The notes under the pieces: model-generated
The model's database searches: none
Told to the model about the DNA's origin: nothing
Seen by the model: the letters and a program-made list of their open reading frames with translations, nothing else
Shown here: in pieces, positions 7,768 through 16,582 of the stretch
Layout: each line of letters opens with the position of its first letter
Numbering within the stretch: position 1 is the stretch's first letter
Program-made: the position numbers and the translations under genes
Assembly (NCBI RefSeq): GCF_030453725.1
Contig: NZ_JAKDJU010000005.1
Span: 1-48,194, forward strand
Length of the DNA: 48,194 nt
Direction of reading: 5' to 3'
From: Brevibacterium picturae
GTDB lineage: Bacteria; Actinomycetota; Actinomycetes; Actinomycetales; Brevibacteriaceae

Positions 7768-8906
7768 TCGAAAGTGCCTCGGATCTGTGGTTCGCCGTTG
7801 CGGACGATTTCGCGTCCCTGGGCAAAGGCGAGCCGAATGGTGTGCTGGTCATCGGTGAGGAGGATGTCGGCATCGGCACCGGGGCGGAGGCGTCCCTTGT
7901 GCCCGAGGCCGAGAGCGTCTGCCGTATTGGACGTGACGAGCGAGATGGCCTGTGACAGGTCGAGACCAGGCAGATCGGCACACGCCCACACCTGTTCGTA
8001 AAGAGTCGTCTGCGTGGCCACTTCCATGCCGACGAGCCGACCTTCTGCGTCGAACTCCGGCAGGCTGCCGTTGGCATCGGAGGAGAGAGTGAGATGACTG
8101 AGATCCCCGCCGAGGTCGATGTAGCGTTGCAGCGAGTTCGTGGTCGTGGACCCGGCGGTCATGTCGACCGTGGCGCCCTTGGCTGCCAGGTCCACCGCGT
8201 CGGCCAGGAGCTCGGAGCTCCTGGTGATGTGGGTGGCGTAGATGGCCTGCGGTGCGATCGGGTACTCGTCGAGGAGCCGATGCAGCGGGACGAGGCGAGT
8301 CGAGTACGGTCCGACGTGGAAGTGGGTGATGCCGGCCTTGCCGGACAGCAGCCCGCCGACATGCGCCTGGCTGACGAGCTCGGCCAGGGACTCGACGGTG
8401 GGTTGGAATGAACGCCTGTCGGAGATCGCGACCTCTCCGACGCCGATGACCTTGTCGATGAGGACGACGTCGTCGACGACAGTGCCGGTCAGGGTGCGTG
8501 CCGGGACCTGATAACTGCCCGTGTAGATGTAGGTGGTGATGCCCTCCGCCTCGAGCCCTCTCGCCTTGGCGAGGAGATCGGCATGGCTGCGGGTCACTCC
8601 GTCGGTTCCCAGGCAGCCGATGACAGTGGTCACCCCGGAGCGCACGATATCGCTGACCAGGATCTCGGGGGTGCGATTGGCGTAGCCGCCTTCGCCTCCG
8701 CCACCGGCGATGTGGACATGGGGATCGATGAACCCCGGAGTCGCCGTCAGCCCCTCGGCATCGATGACGGCGGCGTGGGGAAGTCCGTGGATCGCCTCGG
8801 CGGGTATGTCACCGATGAAGGTGATCTGCCGCCCCTCGATGAGGATGTCCTGCTTCCCGAGCCGTTCCGGAGCGCAGATATCGGCCCCGCGCAGCAATGT
8901 CACCAT
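7764..8906 (-). CDS. iadA: Isoaspartyl dipeptidase (beta-aspartyl peptidase), amidohydrolase family
   Basis: The 380-aa enzyme has the IadA layout: metal ligands in GFIDPHVHIAGGGGEGG (His63, His65), YTGSYQVPARTLTG, GGLLSGKAGITHFHVGPYS, ATHITRS, the catalytic Asp in LSSDANGS, and the ending IRGTFE. IadA cleaves beta-aspartyl dipeptides that arise from damaged proteins and are left by other peptidases. Where E. coli IadA has the carbamylated bridging lysine (Lys162), this protein appears to have Glu158 (VIGVGEVAISD), a variation I believe occurs in other bacterial members. It lies 35 bases after dppF and overlaps nhaC, so imported peptides are the probable substrates. Confidence 0.9.
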   Translation of the reverse strand: MVTLLRGADICAPERLGKQDILIEGRQITFIGDIPAEAIHGLPHAAVIDAEGLTATPGFIDPHVHIAGGGGEGGYANRTPEILVSDIVRSGVTTVIGCLGTDGVTRSHADLLAKARGLEAEGITTYIYTGSYQVPARTLTGTVVDDVVLIDKVIGVGEVAISDRRSFQPTVESLAELVSQAHVGGLLSGKAGITHFHVGPYSTRLVPLHRLLDEYPIAPQAIYATHITRSSELLADAVDLAAKGATVDMTAGSTTTNSLQRYIDLGGDLSHLTLSSDANGSLPEFDAEGRLVGMEVATQTTLYEQVWACADLPGLDLSQAISLVTSNTADALGLGHKGRLRPGADADILLTDDQHTIRLAFAQGREIVRNGEPQIRGTFE

Positions 8907-8941
8907 GGTCTGTCTCCTCCTTGCGACGCTCCTTGCAGCAA

Positions 8942-9751
8942 TTACCCCGGAATGATCCCCTTGCCATCGACTCGAGGGATGGCGCTCAGCAGCTTCTTCG
9001 TGTACGGATGCTGGGGATCGTTCCAGATCTGTTCGGTCGAGCCGACTTCGACGACCCCACCGGCTTCCATGACTGCCACCCGATCAGCGATCTCATGAAC
9101 GATGGAGAGATCGTGACTGATGAAGATCATCGACGCACCCGATTCGATGGCCAGGTCCCTCATCATCTTGGCGATTCTGGCCTGGAGGAACGCATCGAGC
9201 GAAGCGATCGGCTCGTCTCCCACGAGCACCTTGGGCCCGGCGGCGAGCGCGCGGGCGATGGCGATGCGCTGTCGTTGGCCGCCGGAGAACGAATGGGAGA
9301 ACCTCTGGGCGGCGTCGAGGGGCAGGTCGACCGCTTCGAGGAGGGAGTCCACCGTCCACGTCTGGTCGGGGTCTAGGGCGAGAGCATCGGTGAGTTGGTC
9401 TCTGATGCGCCTGCGTGGGTTCAGGGATGCGTAGGGGTTCTGGAACACCATCTGGATCCCGAGCAGGTGATTGGGGCGGCGGCCCAGACCGAGCGGCTTC
9501 ACCGGGTGCGAATCGAAGGTGATGCGTCCAGCGGCAGGTTTCTCGAGGCCGCAGATGAGTTTGGCCAGCGTCGACTTTCCGCAGCCTGATTCGCCGACGA
9601 GCCCGAGCACCTCGGACCGGCCCAGCTGCAGTGATACGTCGCTGACGGCACGGAAGCGTCCGCCTCCGTCGAGCTTGTACTCGCAGGCGACGTTGTCGAG
9701 TTCGAGCAGCGGCTGCGCGGGCGTTCGGGTGTCGTCCTTCGTTGTGGTCAT
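8942..9751 (-). CDS. dppF: Peptide ABC transporter ATPase, DppF/OppF type
   Basis: The 269-aa ATPase has Walker A (GESGCGKST), Q-loop region (MVFQNPYASLNPRRRI, typical of peptide/nickel importers), signature FSGGQRQRIAIARAL, Walker B (VLVGDEPIASLD) and an H-loop (ISHDLSIV). The ending HPYTKKLLSAIP is usual for OppD/OppF-type subunits. The ATP-binding Pro-Ile-Ala-Ser-Leu-Asp after Walker B replaces the more usual PTSALD, which should not matter. It overlaps dppD by 4 bases and should pair with it on the inner face of the DppB/DppC channel. Confidence 0.9.
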   Translation of the reverse strand: MTTTKDDTRTPAQPLLELDNVACEYKLDGGGRFRAVSDVSLQLGRSEVLGLVGESGCGKSTLAKLICGLEKPAAGRITFDSHPVKPLGLGRRPNHLLGIQMVFQNPYASLNPRRRIRDQLTDALALDPDQTWTVDSLLEAVDLPLDAAQRFSHSFSGGQRQRIAIARALAAGPKVLVGDEPIASLDAFLQARIAKMMRDLAIESGASMIFISHDLSIVHEIADRVAVMEAGGVVEVGSTEQIWNDPQHPYTKKLLSAIPRVDGKGIIPG

Positions 9752-10542
9752 CGGGGTGAGACCTCCGCTCCGGGCAGTGATTCGATGAGCGATCGGGTGT
9801 ATTCGTGCTGGGGTGCTGTGATCAGCGGCTCCCGATCACCGGTCTCGACCACCAGCCCGCTCTCCATCACGACGATGGTGTCGGCCACCGAGGACAGAAC
9901 CCCGAAGTCGTGAGTGACCAGCAGGACGGCGAGGTTGAGATCATCGCAGAGCTCACGCAGCAGGCGCAGGATCCCTGCCTGCACAGTGACGTCGAGGGCC
10001 GTCGTCGGTTCGTCGGCGATGAGGACCTTCGGTTCGCAGATGATCGCCGAGGCGAAGGCGATGCGCTGCAGCTGCCCACCCGAGAACTGGTGAGGGTACT
10101 TCGAGACCGCTTCCTCCGGGTGGGGCACCTTCGTCTGCCCGAGGATCCTGATCGCCTGACGAAGGGCCTCCTTCTTCGAGACCTTCCTGTGGTGTCGGAG
10201 GTGGTCGGTGATCTGGTCGCCGATCGAGAGCATGGGGTGGAAGGCCGAGGACGGGTCCTGGAACACCATCGCCAGCTGCCGACCGCGCAGCCGATTGTGC
10301 TTCTTCGACGGCAGCCCGACGAGTTCGGTGCCGGCGAAGTCGATGCTGCCCGACAATGTCGACCGATCCGGTGACAGACCCATGATGGCCAATCCGGTCT
10401 GGGTCTTGCCGGAACCCGACGCTCCGGCGACACCGGTGATCTTCCCGGCTTCGAGATCGAAGGAGACATCGCGAAGAATGTGCTTCTCCGCAGACCCTGT
10501 CGTCACTGTCAGGTTGAGATCGCGAATGCTGATGACGCTCAT
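9748..10542 (-). CDS. dppD: Peptide ABC transporter ATPase, DppD/OppD type
   Basis: The 264-aa ATPase shows Walker A (GASGSGKTQTG), a Q-loop region (MVFQDPSSAFHPMLSIG), signature FSGGQLQRIAFASAI, Walker B (VLIADEPTTALD) and H-loop (VTHDFGVL). It ends with the HEYTRSLIESLPG tail seen in this subfamily. The start at 10542 (MSVISIRDLN) overlaps the dppC stop by 4 bases; a frame running further upstream to 10668 lies over dppC and is rejected. It forms the ATPase pair with the dppF product. Confidence 0.9.
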   Translation of the reverse strand: MSVISIRDLNLTVTTGSAEKHILRDVSFDLEAGKITGVAGASGSGKTQTGLAIMGLSPDRSTLSGSIDFAGTELVGLPSKKHNRLRGRQLAMVFQDPSSAFHPMLSIGDQITDHLRHHRKVSKKEALRQAIRILGQTKVPHPEEAVSKYPHQFSGGQLQRIAFASAIICEPKVLIADEPTTALDVTVQAGILRLLRELCDDLNLAVLLVTHDFGVLSSVADTIVVMESGLVVETGDREPLITAPQHEYTRSLIESLPGAEVSPR

Positions 10543-11480
10543 TTCGTTGTCTCTCCCACTTCCTGCGCGGTGTGCGGATCGAGGGTGTCCCGCAGACTGT
10601 CTCCGATGAAATTGAATGCCACGACGATTGTGAGGATGCACAGGCCGGGGAAGAACGCGATCCACCATGCGGAGAACTGGGAGACGCCTTCACTGATCAT
10701 GGCGCCCCAATCGGGAGTCGGAGGAACCACGCCCAGGGACAGGAACGACAGTCCGGCCATCGTCAGGATCGCGGTGCCCACGTCCAAGGTGGCCAGGACG
10801 ACGATGGGCGAGACGACGTTGGGGGCGATCTCACGCAGCAGCGACTTGCCGGCGCTGAAGCCGAGCAGGCGACCGGCGATGACGTATTCGCTGCTCCGGG
10901 CCGTCATCACCAGTGACCTGGTGACGCGTGCATAGGAGGGCCACGACACGAGGAGGATGGCGATGATCGCATTCTTCAGCCCGGGGCCCAACGCCGCTGC
11001 GATCACCATGGCGAGGATGATCGTGGGGAAGGCGAAGACGAGATCGGCGATGCGCATGATGATCTCATCGACGAACCGTCCGAAGTAGCCGGCGATGGCA
11101 CCGAGCACGGACCCCATCACCGCGGAGCAGAGGACGACGAAGACGGCTGCCGGGAGAGTCGTGCGCGCGGCCACGACGATGCGGGAGAAGACATCGCGTC
11201 CGAGGGTGTCGGTGCCGAGTATGTTCTGGCCATCGGGGGCAACCAGGCGGCCGAAGTTCTGGGCCAGCGGGTCGAAGGGCGCCAGCAGCGGGGCGAAGAG
11301 GGCCACGAGCAGCCAGATGAGCAGGATTGCGGCCCCGACGAAGCCGAGTGGCGTGCGCAGCGCCTTCGGGAATCTCAGTCTCCACCGTTTGATACCGGCG
11401 TCGACGGGATTGCGATCGAGAGCCTCGGCGCCGGTGGAATCGGGATTCGTCGGTGGCTGTTTGGGCGAACTGATGCTCAT
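10539..11480 (-). CDS. dppC: Peptide ABC transporter permease, DppC/OppC type
   Basis: The 313-aa permease has a long N-terminal cytoplasmic segment (about 1-35), then six hydrophobic helices. The OppC N-terminal motif (LAPFDPLAQNF, then NILGTDTLGRDVFSRIVVAAR) and the EAA-type coupling loop (SEYVIAGRLLGFSAGKSLL, REIAPNV) are clear. It overlaps dppB and dppD by 4 bases on each side. Together with DppB it forms the channel for peptides delivered by the lipoprotein. Confidence 0.91.
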   Translation of the reverse strand: MSISSPKQPPTNPDSTGAEALDRNPVDAGIKRWRLRFPKALRTPLGFVGAAILLIWLLVALFAPLLAPFDPLAQNFGRLVAPDGQNILGTDTLGRDVFSRIVVAARTTLPAAVFVVLCSAVMGSVLGAIAGYFGRFVDEIIMRIADLVFAFPTIILAMVIAAALGPGLKNAIIAILLVSWPSYARVTRSLVMTARSSEYVIAGRLLGFSAGKSLLREIAPNVVSPIVVLATLDVGTAILTMAGLSFLSLGVVPPTPDWGAMISEGVSQFSAWWIAFFPGLCILTIVVAFNFIGDSLRDTLDPHTAQEVGETTK

Positions 11481-12553
11481 CGCACCCTCACTCTCGGATC
11501 CACGAAGCCGTAGATCAGGTCGACGACGAAATTGACGATGATGTACACGATTCCGATGACCAGACCGACACCCATGATGACGGGCAGGTCGAGAGTCGTC
11601 GCGCCGCGGTAGGCATACTGCCCGAGGCCGTTCCAGGCGAAGACGGTCTCCGTGAGCACCGCCCCGGACAACAGCGACCCGAAGGCCAGACCCACGACCG
11701 TGATGATCGGAACCAGAGCGCCGCGGAAGATGTACTTGAACACGACCGTCCGTGGGGCCAGCCCCTTCGCCCTGGCCGCCGTGACGTAGTCGAGTTTGAT
11801 GATGTCGAGCACGCTCGAGCGGCTGAACCTCGTCAGCAGTCCGATCGTGAACAGCGCCAGGACACAGGAGGGGAGGATCAGATGTCCGAGCGCATTGGTG
11901 AAGGTGGCCATCTGACCTGCCAGGAGGGAATCGACCGTGTACAGGCCCGTCACCCTGGGAGGCGGCGTCATCCAGGGGTCGAGCCGACCGGCCCCGCCGA
12001 CGACTCTGAGTTTGAAGAAGAAGACGAAGTAGCCGACCGCCGCGATCCAGAACGTCGGTGCCGAGATGCCGATCAGGCTCAGTGTCCGGATGGCGTGGTC
12101 GACGATCGTGTTCTGCTTGAGCGCACTGAGCAGTCCCAGCAGCAGGCCGATGATCACGGACAGGAGGATCGCTCCGATGCCGAGTTCGATCGATGCGGGG
12201 AAGACCTGACCGATCGACTCCAGTACCGGAACCCGCGTCTGGTTGGACACACCCAGGTCACCCTGGAGCAGATTGCCCAGATAGGTGAAGTATTGGACGA
12301 TCAGCGGCTGATCCAATCCGAGTCGCTCACGTGTCTGGGCGACGATTTCAGGGTCCGCGGCGGCACGATCTCCCAGGATGGCGGCGACCGGGTCTGTCGG
12401 AACCAGGTTCGTCATCAGGAACGTCACGACGGTCACGCCCCAGATCAGGAGGATGCTGATTCCGATCCGCACCAGGATGAAGCGCAGGAGCGGGTGGATC
12501 TTCGGTGGCCTGAGGTTCTTCTGCTGATCGGTGGCCGAAACCGACATCCTCAC
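11477..12553 (-). CDS. dppB: Peptide ABC transporter permease, DppB/OppB type
   Basis: The 358-aa permease has about six helices and the usual DppB features: an N-terminal helix (FILVRIGISILLIWGVTVV) followed by MTNLVPTDPV, a large external loop, and the EAA loop (DYVTAARAKGLAPRTVVFK). The GTG at 12553 forms a GTGA overlap with the stop of the binding-protein gene; the ATG at 12547, two codons on, is the alternative start and fits as well. The order binding protein, B, C, D, F is the classical dpp/opp order. Confidence 0.9.
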   Translation of the reverse strand: MRMSVSATDQQKNLRPPKIHPLLRFILVRIGISILLIWGVTVVTFLMTNLVPTDPVAAILGDRAAADPEIVAQTRERLGLDQPLIVQYFTYLGNLLQGDLGVSNQTRVPVLESIGQVFPASIELGIGAILLSVIIGLLLGLLSALKQNTIVDHAIRTLSLIGISAPTFWIAAVGYFVFFFKLRVVGGAGRLDPWMTPPPRVTGLYTVDSLLAGQMATFTNALGHLILPSCVLALFTIGLLTRFSRSSVLDIIKLDYVTAARAKGLAPRTVVFKYIFRGALVPIITVVGLAFGSLLSGAVLTETVFAWNGLGQYAYRGATTLDLPVIMGVGLVIGIVYIIVNFVVDLIYGFVDPRVRVR

Positions 12554-14121
12554 TCAGCTTTCGCGAAGTCGAATGTGACGTCGGCATTGGAGACATACGA
12601 TTCGATGCGATTGCTCACGACCACCGTGCTCACCGGCTGGACCAGGGGCACCCAGATGCCGGTCTCCGTGGTCGCCTGGAACAGCTTCGCGTAGGCGGGA
12701 CTGCGGTCATCGCCTTCGGCCTTGGTGGCGGCCGCGGCCAGTTCGTCGATCTCGGTATTGTCTCCCTCGGCCCAATTGACACGCTCGGCGACGCTGCCTC
12801 CGGGAACGAAGACGTTGTAGTTCGATGGGTCCGGGTAGTCGGCGCCCCAGGTGCCGATTCCCATGGGCTGCTCTGCAGCGCGGAAGCCGTCGAGCTGTGT
12901 GGCGCTCGGTGCCGGTTTCAGTGAGAGCTTGATGCCTGCCTCTTTGAGCTGGGCCTGAATCGTCTGCGCCAACTGTGCGATGTCCATGCCGTTGACCGCC
13001 TGATCGCTGGCGTAGTGGAAGGGCACGGCCTCACCGTCGTAGCCGGCCTTGTCCAACAGCTTCTTCGTCTTGTCCAGGTCACGGTCCGGTGCTTGGTCCT
13101 TGGGCACGGCGCCGTTGAACTCATTCGGAACCGGGCTGGCCATGCGCTGGCCGTTCTCACCGGCCAGGTCGAGGATCTTGTCGTAGTCCAGTGCCGAGGC
13201 GACGGCCTTCCTGAAGTTGGGATCGGCCGTGGGACCGCCGATCTCCTCATCGGTGTTGTTGAAGATGTAGATGCTGCGCGTCGACGGCAGGGACGAGATC
13301 TGGACCGCGTTCTTGTCGAGGGTCTCCACCTGGTCCGAGCTGAGATCGAAGGACACGTCTGCCTGGCCCGATTGGATGTCGGTCACCTGAGTTTCGGCGG
13401 AGACATTGCGCAGGACGACCTTGGAGAACTTCGGCGCCGGGCCGTTGTAGTGCTCGTTGGCCGTAAGCACAACCTTGCTGTCGGCGTCGTAGGTCTCGAC
13501 CTTGTACGGGCCCGATCCCTGTGAGTTCTGGTTGAGGAACTGCTCGGCGCCGTCGTTCTCATCGGTGGTGCCCTCGTTGTCCTTGACGACCTTGGAGTTC
13601 ACGATGCCGATCGAGGAGTTGGGCAGAATGTAGGGGAGCGCAGGGTTGGGGTTTTTGCTGATCAGTTCGATGGTCTCATCGTCGACCTTCTTCACCGTGA
13701 CGCCGTCGAGGAAGAAGGACGGGTTGCCTTCGATGCCCTGCAGGCGTTTGAAGGAGAAGACGATGTCGTCGACGGTGACGGGATCTCCATTGGAGAACTT
13801 CGCGTCCTTCTGCTTGAGCGTCAGGGTCATCTTCTTGTCGTTGTCCGACATCTCGTACGAGCACAGGCCGTCGGTGGGTTTGGTCAGGTCGCCGTCTTCG
13901 AATTCGAGGGCCGTCTGATAGATCGCATTGTCGATCGTCGAGCCGGTGAACTCGAACTGGCGGTGGGGATCGATCGTCTTGAGGTTGAAGGCGGTCTCAG
14001 CGACGATTGCGTCACCCGCCGCTCCGCCTTCCGAGTCTCCTCCGCTGCATGCGGCCAGACCGAATGTGAGAGCAAGGGCAGAACCGATCGCGAGCGCTCG
14101 GCGGGGGAGGCGGATCTTCAT
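12550..14121 (-). CDS. Peptide ABC transporter substrate-binding lipoprotein (SBP_bac_5 family)
   Basis: The 523-aa protein has a lipoprotein signal: basic start MKIRLPRR, a hydrophobic stretch, and lipobox LAAC with the acylated Cys at 25, then a Gly/Ser/Asp linker. The mature part fits family-5 solute-binding proteins (DPHRQFEFTG, then VTVDDIVFSFKRLQGIEGN, then DPNFRKAVASALDYDKI). It should hold di- or oligopeptides outside the membrane and hand them to DppBC. The ATG at 14121 has TAAGGA 6-7 bases upstream; the longer frame to 14166 is rejected. It is the first gene of the seven-gene unit. Confidence 0.92.
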   Translation of the reverse strand: MKIRLPRRALAIGSALALTFGLAACSGGDSEGGAAGDAIVAETAFNLKTIDPHRQFEFTGSTIDNAIYQTALEFEDGDLTKPTDGLCSYEMSDNDKKMTLTLKQKDAKFSNGDPVTVDDIVFSFKRLQGIEGNPSFFLDGVTVKKVDDETIELISKNPNPALPYILPNSSIGIVNSKVVKDNEGTTDENDGAEQFLNQNSQGSGPYKVETYDADSKVVLTANEHYNGPAPKFSKVVLRNVSAETQVTDIQSGQADVSFDLSSDQVETLDKNAVQISSLPSTRSIYIFNNTDEEIGGPTADPNFRKAVASALDYDKILDLAGENGQRMASPVPNEFNGAVPKDQAPDRDLDKTKKLLDKAGYDGEAVPFHYASDQAVNGMDIAQLAQTIQAQLKEAGIKLSLKPAPSATQLDGFRAAEQPMGIGTWGADYPDPSNYNVFVPGGSVAERVNWAEGDNTEIDELAAAATKAEGDDRSPAYAKLFQATTETGIWVPLVQPVSTVVVSNRIESYVSNADVTFDFAKAE

Positions 14122-14152
14122 GTGATCGTCCTTACAGTAGGTGTTGCAGATC

Positions 14153-14181
14153 ACACTAAGTCCCAATCAGCGTCCGTTCAA
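14153..14181 (-). promoter_or_regulatory. Promoter of the peptide-uptake operon
   Basis: On the minus strand TTGAAC (14181-14176) and TAGTGT (14158-14153) are separated by exactly 17 bases. The expected transcript start is near 14146, leaving a 5' leader of about 25 bases that contains the TAAGGA ribosome site of the binding-protein gene. Confidence 0.6.
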
Positions 14182-14187
14182 TCAGCC

Positions 14188-14221
14188 ATGCCACAACGCT
14201 GAGTGTTTTCCGGTGTGGCAT
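14188..14221. promoter_or_regulatory. Inverted repeat ATGCCACA-N18-TGTGGCAT just upstream of the -35 box
   Basis: Perfect 8-base arms lie at 14188-14195 and 14214-14221. The inner edge is 6 bases upstream of the -35 of the peptide-operon promoter, roughly -42 to -75 from the expected transcript start. That is the usual place for an activator site, though a repressor is possible. No regulator gene lies beside it. The rest of the 322-base gap (14122-14443) holds the promoter and a copy of a dispersed repeat. Confidence 0.5.
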
Positions 14222-14350
14222 TCTGCCAATGTCTCACCAGGTGGGAGCCTTGCCTCTGGTGGGAGCGACCCCGAGTCCGCCGCAGCCACTATTGAGGCAA
14301 CTGGCAATTCCCGTTGGGGAACCCTGCGGAGCGCCTTGAGGTATTCGCGT

Positions 14351-14409
14351 GCCAAACATGCACAGGTGCGTCATGTGTGCTCTACTCCCACACGTTTGGC
14401 AAGCGGATG
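14351..14409. repeat. Dispersed palindromic repeat, copy A
   Basis: A ~59-base element bounded by GCCAAACATG (14351-14360) and CACGTTTGGC (14391-14400), which pair with one mismatch (a G:U pair in RNA). It matches the element at 18820-18879 in about 50 of 60 aligned positions, in the same orientation. An inner pair (GCACA / TGTGC) could extend the structure. It lies 35 bases past the end of the siderophore permease gene. Confidence 0.7.
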
Positions 14410-14443
14410 CCGGCAAGCGCACCGCCGCACCGCCCCCTGCCAC

Positions 14444-16579
14444 TCAGGCGCGCGAGCGGGCCAGCAGGTATACGAAGTACGGGGCGCCGATGAGCGCGAC
14501 GATGAGGCCGGCAGGGATCTGCGCAGGTGCGATGATCGTGCGGCCCGCGGCATCGGCGACGACGAGACCCAGGGCGCCGAGGAGCATGGCCGTCGGGATC
14601 ACCCGGGCATGTTGGCTGCCGACCAGCGCCCGGGCGGCGTGTGGGGCGACAAGGCCGATGAATCCGACTACGCCGACCGCGGAGACACTGACTGCGGCGA
14701 GCACTGCGGCGGTGATGAGCACACCCAGACGGACAGGCTCACGCGGGACTCCGACCAGCCTCGGCGTATCGTCGTCGAGGGCCAGCAGATCCAGCTCACG
14801 CGTCCACACGATGGCCAGTGGGATCGCGGCCAGCAGGACGAGGGTCACGGGTGCGACATCGGCCCAGACTCGACCGTATGTGGAACCGGAGAGCCAGGTG
14901 AACAGGGCCGGTGTGTCCCACGGGTTCGCGCGGATGAGGAACAGAGTGGTCAGCGCGGTGAAGCCGAACCACATGCCGATGCCGATGAGCACGAGACGGT
15001 CGGTGTTCATCCCACCGCGCCACGAGAGACCGTAGACGATGGCGAAGGCGAGGAGAGCACCGAGGACCCCGACGCTCGAGATCAGGACGACGGTGGCTCC
15101 TGGAACCAGGGTGACGACGATGACTGCGCCCAGCCCGGCACCGCCGGTGATGCCCAGCAGGCCCGGTTCGGCCAGCGGGTTGCGGGCGCTGGCTTGGACG
15201 AACGTTCCCGACAACCCGAGTGCAGCACCAGCCGCCAGCGCGGCCGCCACACGCGGGGCCCGGGAGTCGAAGGCGAAGGAGATGACAGGTGCCGCCTGGT
15301 CCTGGACCCACAGCACGACATCGCCGAGGAGGTAGAACCGTTCACCCGTGAGCAGGCCGAGGATCGCCACGACGATCAGCAGCACCGAGGCGAACGCGAT
15401 GATGAGCGCGGCGCGACGAGGTCCGTGCGCACGCGACCGAGCAGCCGAAGTCGCCTGCGTGGGCCCCGAAGACCGCATGGACCGCGCCAGCAGAACCAGG
15501 ACGACTGCACCGAGGACCGTCGTCGTCACACCCGAGGGCAGGGTGATCGCCTCGTTGGCTCCGACGATGGCACGCAGCAGCGCATCGGCGAGGATGACGA
15601 TGATCGCGCCGATGAGGGCCGTGGCCGGAATCAGCACCGCATGCTTGCCCAGCACCGGGATCAGGCGGGCGAGCAGTCGGGCGATGACCGGAGCGCAGAG
15701 TCCCACGAACCCGATCGGCCCCGCCAGGGTCACGGCCGTGGCGGTGAGGATGACAGCGAGCAGAATCCCGACTGCCCGGGTGGAGCGGATCGGAACACCG
15801 AGGACAGAAGCGGCATCATCGCCGAGGCTGAGCAGATCCAGTCGTCGTGAGAGGGCGATGGCGGCGGCGATGATGATGACGATGACGGGAATGCTGCGGA
15901 GTGCCGCTGTCCCATCGAGTTGGTTGAGGGTGCCCGACCCCCAGGAATAGAGACTCGTCGTCTCCTCGGCGAAGAGAATGAGCAGCGTCGACGTCCCCGC
16001 CTGCAGTGCCAGAGCCGTCGCGGTCCCGGCGAGCACGAGGCGAGTCGTCGACGACGCCGCACCACCGGCCAGCCCGAGGACGAGAGCCGCAGCGAGGAGA
16101 CCCCCGATGAAGGCGACGCCTCCGGAGGCCCACATCGGAATCGCAAGCCCGAAGGCCGTGACCACGGTGACCGCGAAGTACGAACCGCCCGTGACGGCAA
16201 GGGTGTCCGGGGAGGCCAGCGGATTGCGGGCCAAGGACTGGAACAGCGCTCCGGCCACGCCGAGGGCGACGCCGACGAGTATCCCCGCACCCACGCGCGG
16301 AAGCCGGGATCCGAGGAGGATGTCACGCGCACTCGGACCCACCTCGGCGGGAGAGCCGGCGGTCCCGGTCAGGACCGCGAACAGGTCCTTGAAACCGATC
16401 CCCGAGGTGCCCTGTGTGATGTGCCAGGCCGAGAGCAGCGCGAGGACGAGGACCAGACCGAGGAGGACACCGGTGGCCGAGAGAGCCCCGATGGCCCCGA
16501 CTCCTCGCGCGGGGGCAGCACCTGTCCGTTCGGTGGGGCCATCCGCCGAGGTGGTGGGCAGCGTCGTGGGTGCGGTCAT
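14444..16579 (-). CDS. Iron-siderophore ABC transporter permease, two FecCD domains fused
   Basis: The 711-aa protein contains two FecCD/BtuC-type permease units in one chain (about residues 40-365 and 385-711). Each has the motifs seen in this family: GASGALFQSLARNPLASPDTL-like in the first (FQSLARNPLASPDTLAVTGG), and VQASARNPLAEPGLLGITGG in the second. Each has a late GFIGLVAPHAAR / GFVGLCAPVIAR helix. FhuB-type fusions of this kind carry about 20 helices and serve as the whole channel, so no second permease gene is needed. The start at 16579 is 3 bases after the binding-protein stop. The gene is last in the siderophore operon. Confidence 0.93.
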   Translation of the reverse strand: MTAPTTLPTTSADGPTERTGAAPARGVGAIGALSATGVLLGLVLVLALLSAWHITQGTSGIGFKDLFAVLTGTAGSPAEVGPSARDILLGSRLPRVGAGILVGVALGVAGALFQSLARNPLASPDTLAVTGGSYFAVTVVTAFGLAIPMWASGGVAFIGGLLAAALVLGLAGGAASSTTRLVLAGTATALALQAGTSTLLILFAEETTSLYSWGSGTLNQLDGTAALRSIPVIVIIIAAAIALSRRLDLLSLGDDAASVLGVPIRSTRAVGILLAVILTATAVTLAGPIGFVGLCAPVIARLLARLIPVLGKHAVLIPATALIGAIIVILADALLRAIVGANEAITLPSGVTTTVLGAVVLVLLARSMRSSGPTQATSAARSRAHGPRRAALIIAFASVLLIVVAILGLLTGERFYLLGDVVLWVQDQAAPVISFAFDSRAPRVAAALAAGAALGLSGTFVQASARNPLAEPGLLGITGGAGLGAVIVVTLVPGATVVLISSVGVLGALLAFAIVYGLSWRGGMNTDRLVLIGIGMWFGFTALTTLFLIRANPWDTPALFTWLSGSTYGRVWADVAPVTLVLLAAIPLAIVWTRELDLLALDDDTPRLVGVPREPVRLGVLITAAVLAAVSVSAVGVVGFIGLVAPHAARALVGSQHARVIPTAMLLGALGLVVADAAGRTIIAPAQIPAGLIVALIGAPYFVYLLARSRA

Positions 16580-16582
16580 GGA

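Noticed and set aside
14141..15850. Long plus-strand open frame (569 codons) antisense to the siderophore permease
   Set aside because: Its translation is an Asp/Glu/Arg/Gly/Gln-rich string without domains, as expected from the complement of a GC-rich gene with biased third positions. The minus-strand permease has clear family motifs.
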